A stretch of DNA of 64,000 nt from Opitutus terrae PB90-1 (GCF_000019965.1 NC_010571.1:620001-684000), one strand, 5' to 3'; counted from the first letter of the stretch, positions 25,769 through 34,768 are shown. Made by a program: numbers and translations. The notes: a model not told the origin generated them from the letters alone.

Positions 25769-25832
25769 CGACGCGATCGTCCGGGTACACGCGCTAATGA
25801 GTCGGCACCGACCGGCACTTAACCTGGCAGTT

Positions 25833-26048
25833 TTAGCTGCTCTCCTCCTCGCCCCGAAGGAATCTTTCGACTTCTGCATGTGAGTAAATCTTCGTCCGCA
25901 GGTAAGGCAGCGATTTGAGCAAGCCACGGGCTTCCAACCGGTAGATGCTCACCTTCGAGACTCCCAGCTCCACGCTCAACTCGGCGAGCGAGTAGGCCAG
26001 TTTTGCATCGAAACTGGCGAGACCCCGCTCTCGGAAGTGGTGGCCCGG
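25833..26048 (-). pseudogene. Excisionase-like helix-turn-helix remnant
   Basis: Read on the minus strand, the frame ending in TAA at 25833-25835 gives KLAYSLAELSVELGVSKVSI, then YRLEARGLLKSLPYLRTKIY and SHAEVERFLRGEEESS. This is a typical MerR/excisionase winged helix-turn-helix. The frame has no ATG before an in-frame TAG at 26049-26051, and the two other frames carry only unrelated sequence, so the gene has lost its start or is frameshifted. Excisionase-type proteins serve integrases, so this may be a trace of an earlier integrative element. Confidence 0.6.
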
Positions 26049-26051
26049 CTA

Positions 26052-26398
26052 TCGCGCGCTCGCCGCGAGAAAGACCCGCCCGAAGACGAGGAGACACCGC
26101 CACTATCAGAGCAACCGAACGGAGCGAGCCAGCTCGCTACGCCCAAGGCCGCAAGGTATCCTGAACTCACGTTTGAGAGGGACAAAATCTCGGACAATTG
26201 CCGATCTTTTTGCCGATGTTTTATCTCTTCTAGTAGTTACAGATCAATGATCTCAAAGAGTAACCAAAGGGAACAATGTCACGAATTTTGCCGACTGTTC
26301 GGAGAGAATCGTCGACCTTCAGCTGGGTGGCAGGCACGGGGATCAACTCACGCTGGATCGAGCAACGCGTTGCGAAACGCCGATATCACTACCGAGAG
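26052..26398. other. AT-richer non-coding stretch beyond the Tn7-like operon
   Basis: No convincing gene. It contains loosely repeated TTGCCGA units (for example CAATTGCCGATCTTTTTGCC at 26195-26214 and GAATTTTGCCGACTG near 26282). The position downstream of the transposition genes makes this a possible transposon end, but no matching inverted copy was established. Confidence 0.4.
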
Positions 26399-26848
26399 CT
26401 ATGGTTCACTTTCCTCGGGTCCAAGCCGAGGGTCACCCCTTTGCCCATATGGGCGAACCAAGACGCCGCGCAACCGATCGTGGGCTGGACGAATGAAGAA
26501 TTGGGCCCAGTCATCAGGCCTGAACCCCCTCTGGACCCAGTGTATCCAGCGACCAAGCGCGCACTGCTGGCCGAACCTAGGGTTACTCGGGTAACGGCGC
26601 CAGCCTGTCTTCTTGTCACAGCTGATTGTGCCCTCCCAAACAGTTGCGCCGAGTTGGTCTAGAATCGTCAGCTGGTCACCTTCGCAGATTGGTTCGAGTG
26701 CGTCGTATCCATGGCGGCCATTGGCCTCGATCATCCATACGGCCCCTTCAGTGCCCGTCTCGGAGAAGCCGAGCAGTCGCCCCTCCACGATTTTGGCGGG
26801 TGCGCCGCCGGCGTTTGGAGTATTGGGAGGCTGTTGTTGTTCACTCAT
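26399..26848 (-). CDS. Hypothetical protein, last gene of the Tn7-like operon
   Basis: 149 residues from the ATG at 26848 (MSEQQQPPNTPNAGG); another ATG 30 nt upstream is possible. It lies 48 nt after the TniQ stop, on the same strand. The middle reads ILDQLGATVWEGTISCDKKT and FGQQCALGRWIHWVQRGFRP, followed by DDWAQFFIRP; a WIHW-QRGF-P-DWA pattern of this kind seems to recur in proteins of mobile elements, but I cannot name a family. No membrane span or known catalytic motif. Confidence 0.65.
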   Translation of the reverse strand: MSEQQQPPNTPNAGGAPAKIVEGRLLGFSETGTEGAVWMIEANGRHGYDALEPICEGDQLTILDQLGATVWEGTISCDKKTGWRRYPSNPRFGQQCALGRWIHWVQRGFRPDDWAQFFIRPAHDRLRGVLVRPYGQRGDPRLGPEESEP

Positions 26849-26896
26849 TGGGATCCGAGGTTTCTCTTCGCGTTTCATGCTAGGGCGCCGGCTGAT

Positions 26897-28264
26897 TTAA
26901 ACGGAAATATCCAGAAGCATTTGCTCCGGCACACCGGGCAGCAGTTCCTGGGCTCGCCGAATTGCTCGTTTTGCGTAACGCCGCCGGACCTCGTTACGGA
27001 GGATCCCCGGTTTTTGAAAAACGAGCGAAAACCCCTGCCAGGTGGGCGGCTGTCGATTGAGGAAACAGGCCGCCACATAGCTCTCAACCTTACGGCAGAA
27101 CCACTCCATTTTTCTCTCTTTGATCCGGCGCCGATTGGCGGCGTAGTTAGCCTTCATCTGAGAGCATAGCTCAGGAGCGATCTGCCGAAGGGTTCGTGGC
27201 GAAATGTTGAGCTCGGCCGCGACCTCGGGCACGGGTCGCATTGGGTTCAGAGTGGCCAGAGCTTCCGTCCTGATCGTGATGATCGAGCGTTCGGCGCCTG
27301 TTAGGCGCCGCCTCTTCCAGATAAGGGCAAGTCCTCGCGTCGTCGGCGCAGGGCGAACCGCGCTGAAATCTCCCCGATATAGCGCCGGTAGTGGCAGGCC
27401 GTTCCGGAGGCCCAGTTCAACTAGCCGGGATGCCGAGGGTCGGATTCGTTTGCTGCGCCACAGCGATGCGGTACCAACCGAAATGGCGAAGTATTTCGCT
27501 ACCTGCTTGACCGATCGCGCCCCGTGCGTGTCCGCCCATCCCATAAGCCGTTCGACACAATCTCGGGCGGCAAGGTAGCCGGCAGGTTTGGCGGCGGTAG
27601 CTTCGGCCACCAGGGCGCCGAGTTCCTCGGCGGCGGCGATTTCCGCATGCCCTGCCGACCGAGCATGATCTAGACGGCGATCGTGCCCGCACAAGGGGCA
27701 TTCCCAAGGCTTGCCTTTGAGACTCAGCCGACTCGCCCGGCGACCGCAGCGACCACAACGGGACACCAAAACGCACTGATGCCGCACGCAGGCACCAAAA
27801 AGCGCCAACTCCCATGCGATGTGCTCATGTGGCTCTAGATCTGAACCTAAGCACTTAGGACAATATGCGGCGAAGCCTCGCGTCATGCGCGCAAACGAGT
27901 AGCCACTCAGGGTGTGGCGCCAATGCATCCTCATAACCTCCGGCCTGCCGACCAAACTCGCGAGCCGTGTGGCGAACTGATAGCCGATCTCGGAGACGCT
28001 CACAGTTCGGCGGGCGAGTGAGGCCCGAGCCGTCCGCCGGAACACCAATCCGCCATCACGCTCTTGTGTAGCCAGCGCCGTAAATGGACCGAACACCAGA
28101 TGACCCGGCGAAAAACTGTTCTGCAGAGCGACACGGCAAAAATAGCTAAATAGGGATTCAGCGGCTACCGACCCCAGCCCTATTGGGGCGGGGCTGATCA
28201 GCAGCGAGCGCCGCGGAATATCAGGCAAAATGGAGGAATTGGGAGCTTCCTTCTGATTGGACAT
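26897..28264 (-). CDS. tniQ: TniQ/TnsD-like target-selection protein 2
   Basis: 455 residues from the ATG at 28264 (MSNQKEAPNSS); the open frame continues 18 codons upstream. RRSLLISPAPIGLGSVAAES and LFSYFCRVALQN form the TniQ N-terminal block. A zinc-finger region follows: YCPKCLGSD, HIAWELALFGACVRHQCVLV, SRCGRCGRR and WECPLCGHD, giving the CxxC-H-C-H pattern of TniQ/TnsD. The C-terminal half has helix-turn-helix character (VAAELNISPRTLRQIAP) as in TnsD-type DNA binders. It is clearly paralogous to the other TniQ at 32157. In Tn7 relatives, TniQ/TnsD chooses the insertion site and recruits TnsC. Confidence 0.85.
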   Translation of the reverse strand: MSNQKEAPNSSILPDIPRRSLLISPAPIGLGSVAAESLFSYFCRVALQNSFSPGHLVFGPFTALATQERDGGLVFRRTARASLARRTVSVSEIGYQFATRLASLVGRPEVMRMHWRHTLSGYSFARMTRGFAAYCPKCLGSDLEPHEHIAWELALFGACVRHQCVLVSRCGRCGRRASRLSLKGKPWECPLCGHDRRLDHARSAGHAEIAAAEELGALVAEATAAKPAGYLAARDCVERLMGWADTHGARSVKQVAKYFAISVGTASLWRSKRIRPSASRLVELGLRNGLPLPALYRGDFSAVRPAPTTRGLALIWKRRRLTGAERSIITIRTEALATLNPMRPVPEVAAELNISPRTLRQIAPELCSQMKANYAANRRRIKERKMEWFCRKVESYVAACFLNRQPPTWQGFSLVFQKPGILRNEVRRRYAKRAIRRAQELLPGVPEQMLLDISV

Positions 28265-28357
28265 CTTCTGTAGGTCCGCTGGATTCGTTGCTGGCACTAC
28301 AATGCGCCGGAGGCGCACGGCGATTGTCTGCTTTCAGACAGTCTTTTATATAGCGCT

Positions 28358-29317
28358 TCACTGTGCAGCTACTCTTCTCTTGAAATCTTTAGCTTCCGCC
28401 TCGGATACATGGAACCTCGCCTCTCCATTCTCCGCACAGTCCAGGATAGTCTTGAGGACGTCTATTGGAATTCTCTCGGCGAAGAGTGTTTCGAGGCTGA
28501 TGGTGCTTTCACCGTCTCGCATGCTGGCCTTGGCAGCTAGAGCGAGCCAATCACGTAAGACGCCCATCAACCCGATGCAGCTCTCATAGATGACGGCGTG
28601 GTGCTCCTGCAAAGAAAACGAGAAGTAACCACGAAAATGCACGTCCATGTCCCGCAGGACACTTCTAAATACCCTTCTGTCTTCAGCAGTGCTGCGATAT
28701 CTTGCCATATGAACCCGCCGATTGCGGCGGGCGAGTTGACCGTTAAGCCTAACTAGCGGAGCGACGTCATAGCTGCCGATCAGGACTAGCCTTGTGCCTG
28801 TGCCCTGCACGATGGACTTTAGCACGTTGGCCTGCTTCTCGATTCCTTCGACGTCGTCGGCCGCGAAATCGGAGATGAAGTGATCCGCTTCATCCAGTAA
28901 TAGGTACAGGACCCGACGGCTCTGGAGGACCGTCTGGAGCTTGCGCCGACCTTCAGCTAAGTCACGGACAGAGGGATTGGGGTGCTGCAAGGCCGTCAGA
29001 AGCTGTGTATAGAATAGCGTCCAATTGAACTTACCTTGGGCAGTGAGCAGAGCAATCGAGGCCAAAACCGCCGGAAGGAACTGCAGGTCAGCAATCATCT
29101 CCTTGGCGTTTTCTTTAATGATCGCCTTCACCAGTTCTCGTCCTACATGCGTTTTCCCGGCGCCTGTAGGACCTATGATCGTAATCAATCCGGCGTCGCC
29201 TGGCGTCGCCAAATAGAGCTTAAGCTTATTAACAGCCTCGACAAGATTCGGATGAACAAACGTATAATCCTCGTTGAAGAAGGGAAACCCAGCTAGGTTG
29301 CGTTCCCCTCGTTTCAT
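28358..29317 (-). CDS. tnsC: TnsC/TniB-like AAA+ transposition regulator
   Basis: 319 residues from the ATG at 29317, which overlaps the TnsAB stop codon (TGATG); an ATG 27 nt upstream is also open. Walker A is GPTGAGKTHV, Walker B VLYLLLDEADHF, and the sensor-1 region reads TRLVLIGSYDVAPL. The size and motif spacing fit the AAA+ ATPase that polymerises on target DNA, receives the TniQ signal and activates the transposase. It lies third in the operon tniQ1-tnsAB-tnsC-tniQ2. Confidence 0.88.
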   Translation of the reverse strand: MKRGERNLAGFPFFNEDYTFVHPNLVEAVNKLKLYLATPGDAGLITIIGPTGAGKTHVGRELVKAIIKENAKEMIADLQFLPAVLASIALLTAQGKFNWTLFYTQLLTALQHPNPSVRDLAEGRRKLQTVLQSRRVLYLLLDEADHFISDFAADDVEGIEKQANVLKSIVQGTGTRLVLIGSYDVAPLVRLNGQLARRNRRVHMARYRSTAEDRRVFRSVLRDMDVHFRGYFSFSLQEHHAVIYESCIGLMGVLRDWLALAAKASMRDGESTISLETLFAERIPIDVLKTILDCAENGEARFHVSEAEAKDFKRRVAAQ

Positions 29318-32160
29318 CAGGATATTCCTCCGAAACCGGTCCATTTCGGCAATGACCTCCGCGACGCTGTAATCTGGGTGCCTAGGTCCCGCAATGGAGC
29401 CCCGTGCTCCTGCCTATGCTCAAGCGCCGGTTTGGGGATACGCCGCGCGTTGCCCACGCGAGTTTCGGCGCGCGCCGCCTTGTTCTCCGCGGCGCGTGTG
29501 CGGGCCAATTTTACGTCGCTCCTGTCACAGTTCTTTGCAAAGAAGTCCGCCAGCGTAGTGGCATTGATAGCGCGGCGTTTTTCTTTAAGGGTTTGTGCTG
29601 CTCCGAGAAGCTCCGTCGTGGCTATGCGAATCTCCTTCTCGGACAGGCCCTTGAACCGGTAGCGGAATTCCCTCGAGTAGCAGAGCCGCCACTTCCCGTC
29701 GATCAAGACCCATGCTTTGCTGAAGTCTTCCGGGTCATACTTCACCGAAAACTTATGGCCTCTATTTTCCCGCTCCTTCGCCTCCCTGCACCAATAAGGA
29801 ATACGATTGATGACAAACCCTTGCCGCGGCGAAGCAGTGGCGTATCTCCGCTTGGTGGTGGGCAGCGTGAGCAATATGAAGTCCTCATTGTAGAGGACAA
29901 TCTTATGACTCCGCGGGCCGCCTAGCCGCATGTCAGCCTTGAAGGCGTCCCGTGGCGTCACGCCATTCAAGTGGTGCGCTTGAGTGTCGAGGTAATTGTA
30001 ACAAAACTCGCGCACCAAGTCTGCAAGTGTGGGCAGTGAATAGATCGCCAATCTGCGTGGGTTATGTGACGCCGACACCGACCGCGGGTCTTTCATGGCA
30101 AGAGTGTTGCCAGCAAGGTTATGGAATAGTTTCGAGGTGATCGTCAAATTCAGGCGCTCAAGCACAGCACCAAAGCGCGGCTTTCGTGCTGGTCTCAGTT
30201 TTTGCGTTATACCAAAGCGGAGCAGCAGCGCTCCAAAATAGTCGCTGCGAAATTCCTTGCCGCCATCGGTGACGATGACGCGGGGCAGGCGATTGTGCCG
30301 TTGTACGCATTCTCTGATAACCTGCATGCAGGACCGATAGCTCGGCGGCTCGTAGGAAAGCGTGACCGCGAGAATGCGGCGATACCGCGGTGAGACCATG
30401 ACCGTGAACCAAGGCCGCCCTAGGTGCAGACCGTCGGCTGCGAGCGGTGTCTCGCAATCGACCTGGGTGTGATCGATGTGGGAGACAGCCCAAGCGTGCT
30501 CGCCATCGATACTGAGGTCGTCCCAATCGTCCTCCCAAACGGCAGCGCGCATGGCGTAAGCCACTTTTTCACCGTAGCGGCTTTTTATGTACTCATCTTC
30601 CTTCTCTGCACTGTTTCTTCTGAGTTGGGCATAGAAGGCCGTGCGGCTCGGCGACTGTAGATTGAGTCTGTGCTTCTTGCACCGCCGCCTTACCTCGCCC
30701 CATGACACTTCCTTGTTTCGCCCCGGCGTCTTGGCCCAGTAGTTGTCAATCACGTCGTCCATGATCGCGATGACCGCGGGATCTAGCTGCCGCTGGGGAT
30801 TGCCTAGTCGCTGTTTGTCGCGTAGTCCGAGCATACCAAGACCGGGCCCATACTTCTCTTCTGCGGTGTGGTAATTCGTTAGGTAGCGGTAGATAGTCCT
30901 CGTCTTCGGAGGCAATTGCTTGCGTTGATACTGCGTGCGAGCGTTAAGAAAGGGGCGAATCAGTTCCTCCCTTCGCAGCATCCGGGGCCACTGTTCACGC
31001 GCAGCGTAGTACTCTGCCAGTCCCCTTTCCCGCATGCTCTTGGCCGGTCCTTCAACCAGCTTCGCCTCATTAGAGGCAACGAGCCGCTCCAGTTGCTCGA
31101 GCATCATCTCCTCGTGGGTGTCGCCGTGCTCGATGGTTACGACGTCATCGACAACTCCCATGATCTTGGCTGGCTCGCCTCTGAGGAGAAAGGCGGTTCC
31201 AGTCCGCACGTCGAATTCTGAAGTAAGGAGATTCCGATCGATGGGCAGCTCTGAAAGGCGGGTCGCTGCGCTGGCCACGACCGCGTCCCGATAGACTGGA
31301 GTCGTATAATTGGGGGCCAACGGCTGGCGGGCGAAGTCGACGTAGAGTTCACGGCGCGCGAGCAGGAAGAACAGCGTGTCGATTTCGTCGTCCTGCAACC
31401 GATCTTGAATTTCCCGGATCTGAATCCCCGGCGAATCGTCAACGATCTTCTTTATTCGCTGCGCCACATCAGACAAGTAGTTCCCTTTAGGTTCGTCGTG
31501 GTAGTCAGCAAGGACCTCGAGGTTGTTGGAGAGTTGAACCTCGGACTGTTTCATCACAAACACGACGAACCCTAATCCGAGCGCCTTTGCGGCCGCCTCC
31601 CCGGGCGGACAGCTCCAGCGCCCGTCCTTCATGACGAACATACCGGGCTTTCCTTTGGGATTTTCGGGATGGATGATTCTCTTTATCTCGTGCTCCCACT
31701 TGCATTCGACGAACCCCGCCCACCGATCGGTCATCCAAAAGTAGTCGGGCGGGTAGTTGTAGGAGTGATTGTCTTTCCCCCCGTTGAGCTCGGTCGTTAT
31801 TCTGAGGTAGATTGGCTCGCTTAATATCAAACGGGTCCCCGCCGCGGGATGATGGGCGCGCCACAGGAATCCCAATTCTGCGGAGCGGCTCGACCAAGGG
31901 ATGCGGGCGTACATGATGTTGCTCGCGTAATACCCCGTGACGTTGCCGTTGCCGGTTGGCTTCCGCACCGGGCTAGTCTTGCACATGTGCTCGATGAGAT
32001 CACGCGTCTCCGCCGTGAGATGCAGCTCCCGCGTCCAGCGAGGAATTTTGTCGAAGCTGAATTTCGGGCTCAGGCTACTCGGATGAGAGTCCGAAAAGAC
32101 ATGGTCGTCCGCTGCAGCGTCGATGAAACTTCCGTCGGCAAAAGGATGTTCGGCGCTCAT
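29317..32160 (-). CDS. tnsAB: TnsA-TnsB fusion transposase of a Tn7-like element
   Basis: 947 residues. Residues about 50-210 look like a TnsA endonuclease: Glu95 in SRSAELGFLW, Asp139 in YNYPPDYFWM, and Glu152-Cys-Lys154 in GFVECKWEHE, followed by a winged-helix segment (SDVAQRIKKIVDDSPGIQIR). From about 320 onwards comes TnsB: helix-turn-helix regions, then the DDE core with Asp563 (VSHIDHTQVD), Asp632 (VIVTDGGKEF) and Glu668 (GAVLERLNLT), a D-35-E spacing typical of the family, and a basic C-terminus. TnsA cuts the 5' ends and TnsB joins the 3' ends, so a fusion predicts cut-and-paste movement. Four-nt overlap with the upstream TniQ. All catalytic residues are intact. Confidence 0.88.
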   Translation of the reverse strand: MSAEHPFADGSFIDAAADDHVFSDSHPSSLSPKFSFDKIPRWTRELHLTAETRDLIEHMCKTSPVRKPTGNGNVTGYYASNIMYARIPWSSRSAELGFLWRAHHPAAGTRLILSEPIYLRITTELNGGKDNHSYNYPPDYFWMTDRWAGFVECKWEHEIKRIIHPENPKGKPGMFVMKDGRWSCPPGEAAAKALGLGFVVFVMKQSEVQLSNNLEVLADYHDEPKGNYLSDVAQRIKKIVDDSPGIQIREIQDRLQDDEIDTLFFLLARRELYVDFARQPLAPNYTTPVYRDAVVASAATRLSELPIDRNLLTSEFDVRTGTAFLLRGEPAKIMGVVDDVVTIEHGDTHEEMMLEQLERLVASNEAKLVEGPAKSMRERGLAEYYAAREQWPRMLRREELIRPFLNARTQYQRKQLPPKTRTIYRYLTNYHTAEEKYGPGLGMLGLRDKQRLGNPQRQLDPAVIAIMDDVIDNYWAKTPGRNKEVSWGEVRRRCKKHRLNLQSPSRTAFYAQLRRNSAEKEDEYIKSRYGEKVAYAMRAAVWEDDWDDLSIDGEHAWAVSHIDHTQVDCETPLAADGLHLGRPWFTVMVSPRYRRILAVTLSYEPPSYRSCMQVIRECVQRHNRLPRVIVTDGGKEFRSDYFGALLLRFGITQKLRPARKPRFGAVLERLNLTITSKLFHNLAGNTLAMKDPRSVSASHNPRRLAIYSLPTLADLVREFCYNYLDTQAHHLNGVTPRDAFKADMRLGGPRSHKIVLYNEDFILLTLPTTKRRYATASPRQGFVINRIPYWCREAKERENRGHKFSVKYDPEDFSKAWVLIDGKWRLCYSREFRYRFKGLSEKEIRIATTELLGAAQTLKEKRRAINATTLADFFAKNCDRSDVKLARTRAAENKAARAETRVGNARRIPKPALEHRQEHGAPLRDLGTQITASRRSLPKWTGFGGIS

Positions 32161-33677
32161 GGCTCCTCCGCAACCACTAGAACGGGATTGGTATCACCGT
32201 CGACCAAGGGAGCTTTAGCCGGCTCAGACAGATCTAGCTGGCAACGTACATCGTGTGCCACGGATGGCTCAGGGTGCGGGGCTCGGCGAGCATCGCTCTC
32301 CCCAGTATCGACTGACCTTTCCCGGGCCACCGGCTTTTCGACAGCGCGCAAGAGCGCTTGTTTTGTATATGTGCAGTAGGACTCGATACGTAGAAATCCC
32401 GGCTTTCGAAATTGGCGAATGACCCCGGTGAACGTTGGACGCGATTTCTTCTCCAGACAGTCGCTGATGTAGCGATCGATTTTAGCGATTCTCCAATTTC
32501 GCCTCGCTTCTATAAGTCGTTTTTTGTTTGCGGTATGCCGTGTCAGCATTCTCGAATAGGCAACGGGCGCGAGTCGCTTGAGCGTTTTCAGCGTGACCCC
32601 AATGCGCGCCGCAATTGTTCCCGGTGCAAGCGGCGGGGAGAGTTCCGCCATCGTGGCCAGCCGGACTATAGCGCTCGTCTTCTGCTCCTCTGTCAGGCGC
32701 TGGTCAGTCCAGAGTGGCCATGCCACGTTAATTGGCGGCTCCCGGGGCGCGAATGTCGACGGTTCTCGTCGCCACCCCTCGAGGAGCGGAATTCCGAGCA
32801 TCAGTGACATCTGAATCGCAGATGAGAGGGAAATGGCACTATCTCCTCGCACCCAGCAAGATACCGTGTTTCCGTCATAGTCTAGGAAATGTCCCTGTTC
32901 GCTTCGCGTCCGAGCGCCGCTGGCCCGGGCGTGGGCCGTCAGTGCGGATATACAATCTGACGAGGAGCATCGCGCACTGGCATCTCCAGAAGTAACCTGC
33001 GCTATGAGTCGTCCGAGTCGCTTGCTGATGAGGACCTCATCGTCAGAGGCTCCATTGGTAATCCCTTCACTTCGGTAGTCGCACCCGCAATAGGAGCAGC
33101 GAACGAGGTCGTTACTGCCAAACTTAGGTCTGGAATTGTGGCATCGATTGCATATAGTGGTTAGTCTCCGCTTATGCACAGGACACGCGACTGCCTGATT
33201 CATCTCCCAGAGCATTCGGACATAGGGTACCGCATCGGTTCGTAGGCACTCGTGGCACCACGCATTGGATCTGCGGGTCAAGTACCTGAATGAAAATCCC
33301 TCCATGGACGTGCCCCAATGTAGACGCCTAAGGAGGGGGCGGCCTAAAATGCGCGCTAACACCGAAGCCAATTCCTGGCCGGTGCGCGAGGTGCTGGTCA
33401 CAAGTCTCAGCTGAAACGCACGCGCCACCCGCTGAAGCCTATTTAGGTCGGCGTTCCTACCCGCGAGCGGAGCAAGCGTCTTGCCGTAACTGATGCTCCC
33501 GACGGTCAAACCATTTGCCGCGACGAGCCGCGTGAAATAGCTGCCAAGGGACTCAGCTTGCGAACTACCCAGAGCAATGGGCTCTGGGCTGAGAAGCACG
33601 GAGCGTGGCGGGATTCCATAAATCTCTTCGCATAGAAATGCCATAGGGGTGTGATTGGTGTACGACATGACCGTCAT
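32157..33677 (-). CDS. tniQ: TniQ/TnsD-like target-selection protein 1
   Basis: 506 residues from the ATG at 33677; the frame is open to a TTG at 33782, giving up to 541. PPRSVLLSPEPIALGSSQAE then SLGSYFTRLVAANG matches the TniQ N-terminus and the second copy at 26897. The zinc-finger block is present (WCHECLRTD, QAVACPVHKRRL, ICNRCHNSR, VRCSYCGCD). The C-terminal half carries a TnsD-like DNA-binding part (IAARIGVTLKTLKRLAP) and a low-complexity tail. It is the first gene of the operon and overlaps tnsAB by 4 nt. Two TniQ proteins in one element often mean two targeting modes, one for a fixed chromosomal site and one for mobile DNA; that is inferred. Confidence 0.85.
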   Translation of the reverse strand: MTVMSYTNHTPMAFLCEEIYGIPPRSVLLSPEPIALGSSQAESLGSYFTRLVAANGLTVGSISYGKTLAPLAGRNADLNRLQRVARAFQLRLVTSTSRTGQELASVLARILGRPLLRRLHWGTSMEGFSFRYLTRRSNAWCHECLRTDAVPYVRMLWEMNQAVACPVHKRRLTTICNRCHNSRPKFGSNDLVRCSYCGCDYRSEGITNGASDDEVLISKRLGRLIAQVTSGDASARCSSSDCISALTAHARASGARTRSEQGHFLDYDGNTVSCWVRGDSAISLSSAIQMSLMLGIPLLEGWRREPSTFAPREPPINVAWPLWTDQRLTEEQKTSAIVRLATMAELSPPLAPGTIAARIGVTLKTLKRLAPVAYSRMLTRHTANKKRLIEARRNWRIAKIDRYISDCLEKKSRPTFTGVIRQFRKPGFLRIESYCTYTKQALLRAVEKPVARERSVDTGESDARRAPHPEPSVAHDVRCQLDLSEPAKAPLVDGDTNPVLVVAEEP

Positions 33678-33904
33678 CACGCCTGTTTGTTTTTGGCGCC
33701 GGTTATCTTCAGAAGCTGCTGCCGCGCTAGAATGATCTTCGTTGGCGAGGCCCTCCCAGGAGTAGAAGCAAGGCTTCGACAACGATTCATAACCAAGGGG
33801 TGCTGCAAGCGCTGCTCTGGTTTAGCTGTCGCGATGCTGTTGGCGCAGGACGCAACAACTCTGCTGTCGGGACAGAGTAAAAATTGCCGTTTTTGACGGT
33901 CATA

Positions 33905-33940
33905 GATTGACAGAATACCATATATGGTATTCTGTCAATC
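33905..33940. promoter_or_regulatory. 36-bp perfect palindrome between tniQ1 and the XRE-HNH gene
   Basis: The half-site GATTGACAGAATACCATA (33905-33922) is followed without a spacer by its exact complement (33923-33940). Each arm contains a TTGACA hexamer. The 9-nt core AATACCATA occurs a third time at 33969-33977, six bases before the XRE-HNH start codon. This is the layout of an operator for divergent, autoregulated promoters; the adjacent XRE domain is the obvious candidate binder. Confidence 0.8.
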
Positions 33941-33982
33941 GCGGATTGTTCTCGGCTTGTAACGGTGTAATACCATACGGCC

Positions 33983-34768
33983 ATGGCTCGAAAGAATCCG
34001 ATTGCGCACAGCGAAATGGAGGTAGGTGGGCGCTTACGAAACATTCGTGAATGGAGCTACCTAGCGCAGACTCAGTTCGCACTGATTCTCGAGATCGGCC
34101 GAGAGCGATTGGCCAGCTACGAGGCCGGAAGGGTCCCACTCCCATTTCGAATCGGCGAGCGCGTCTGCGATCGGTGGTGTGTAAACCCTTTTTGGCTCGC
34201 AGAAGGTATGAAGCCGCGAATGGGACTCTACTATTTCTCTGTAAACGAAAAGGTACTCCGGAAAACCCGTTCTTTTCGCGACGTAGTGGGTTTGGCACTC
34301 GGCGCAGGGCACGATGCGCGCACCAGAACGGATCGGAATCCACCAGCAATCCACGCCCGTAAGGCAGCAGGTGTTGAAATCTTACCAGCTGGAGACTTGG
34401 TTCGTGGGGACTTCGAAGAGCCCGAAGGTTTCTTTCGCCCCGGTGTAGCGACGGTTGTGATCGATCGATTGGAGCACGATCCATTTGCCCGCCGCGCGTG
34501 TATCGAGCACTATGGCTCGGTTTGTCAGGCTTGCGGAATGCGGTTCGACAAGGTCTACGGCAAGATCGGTGCCGGTTTCATCGAGGTTCATCGCTTAAGA
34601 CCGGTTTCTAGGCCGGTAGACTCTGCTGATCCTGTGAAAGAATTGATTCCACTGTGTTCAAACTGTCACCGGATGATTCATCGCAGATCGCCGGCCTTGT
34701 CGGTCGCAGAGTTAAGGGAATGCTTGGACCTTAGGGGTGCAGCCAAGTCTGACGGGGCAGCCATCTAG
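33983..34768 (+). CDS. XRE helix-turn-helix fused to an HNH (McrA-like) domain
   Basis: 261 residues. Residues about 13-75 form an XRE-type helix-turn-helix (GGRLRNIREWSYLAQTQFAL, then RERLASYEAGRVPLPF). The C-terminal 90 residues form an HNH domain of the McrA/PF01844 type: Cys181-x-x-Cys184 (VCQACGMRF), FIEVHRLRPVS, and Cys225-x-x-Cys228-His229 with His233 (LCSNCHRMIH). The usual EVHHL is EVHRL here, so the second His, expected to be the general base, is Arg204; nuclease activity is doubtful while the zinc site is intact. It is divergent from the Tn7-like operon across the 36-bp palindrome and is probably its regulator, by inference from position. Confidence 0.8.
   Translation: MARKNPIAHSEMEVGGRLRNIREWSYLAQTQFALILEIGRERLASYEAGRVPLPFRIGERVCDRWCVNPFWLAEGMKPRMGLYYFSVNEKVLRKTRSFRDVVGLALGAGHDARTRTDRNPPAIHARKAAGVEILPAGDLVRGDFEEPEGFFRPGVATVVIDRLEHDPFARRACIEHYGSVCQACGMRFDKVYGKIGAGFIEVHRLRPVSRPVDSADPVKELIPLCSNCHRMIHRRSPALSVAELRECLDLRGAAKSDGAAI

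Noticed and set aside
25976-26197. 73-codon minus-strand frame overlapping the helix-turn-helix remnant
   Set aside because: Ser/Gly-rich sequence without motif; the recognisable helix-turn-helix is in another frame.
29317-32160. Separate tnsA and tnsB genes
   Set aside because: The frame is continuous through both domains without an internal start preceded by a stop, so a fusion is the simpler reading.
26196-33889. AATTGCCG motifs at 26196-26203 and 33882-33889, considered as ends of the Tn7-like element
   Set aside because: The two are in direct rather than inverted orientation, are short, and no TGT/ACA termini or target duplication could be shown.
33783-33904. TTG-initiated N-terminal extension of the first TniQ (start near 33782) and a transposon right end immediately upstream
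   Set aside because: The ATG at 33677 gives the same distance to the TniQ core as in its paralogue; no inverted-repeat terminus could be confirmed in the stretch up to the palindrome.
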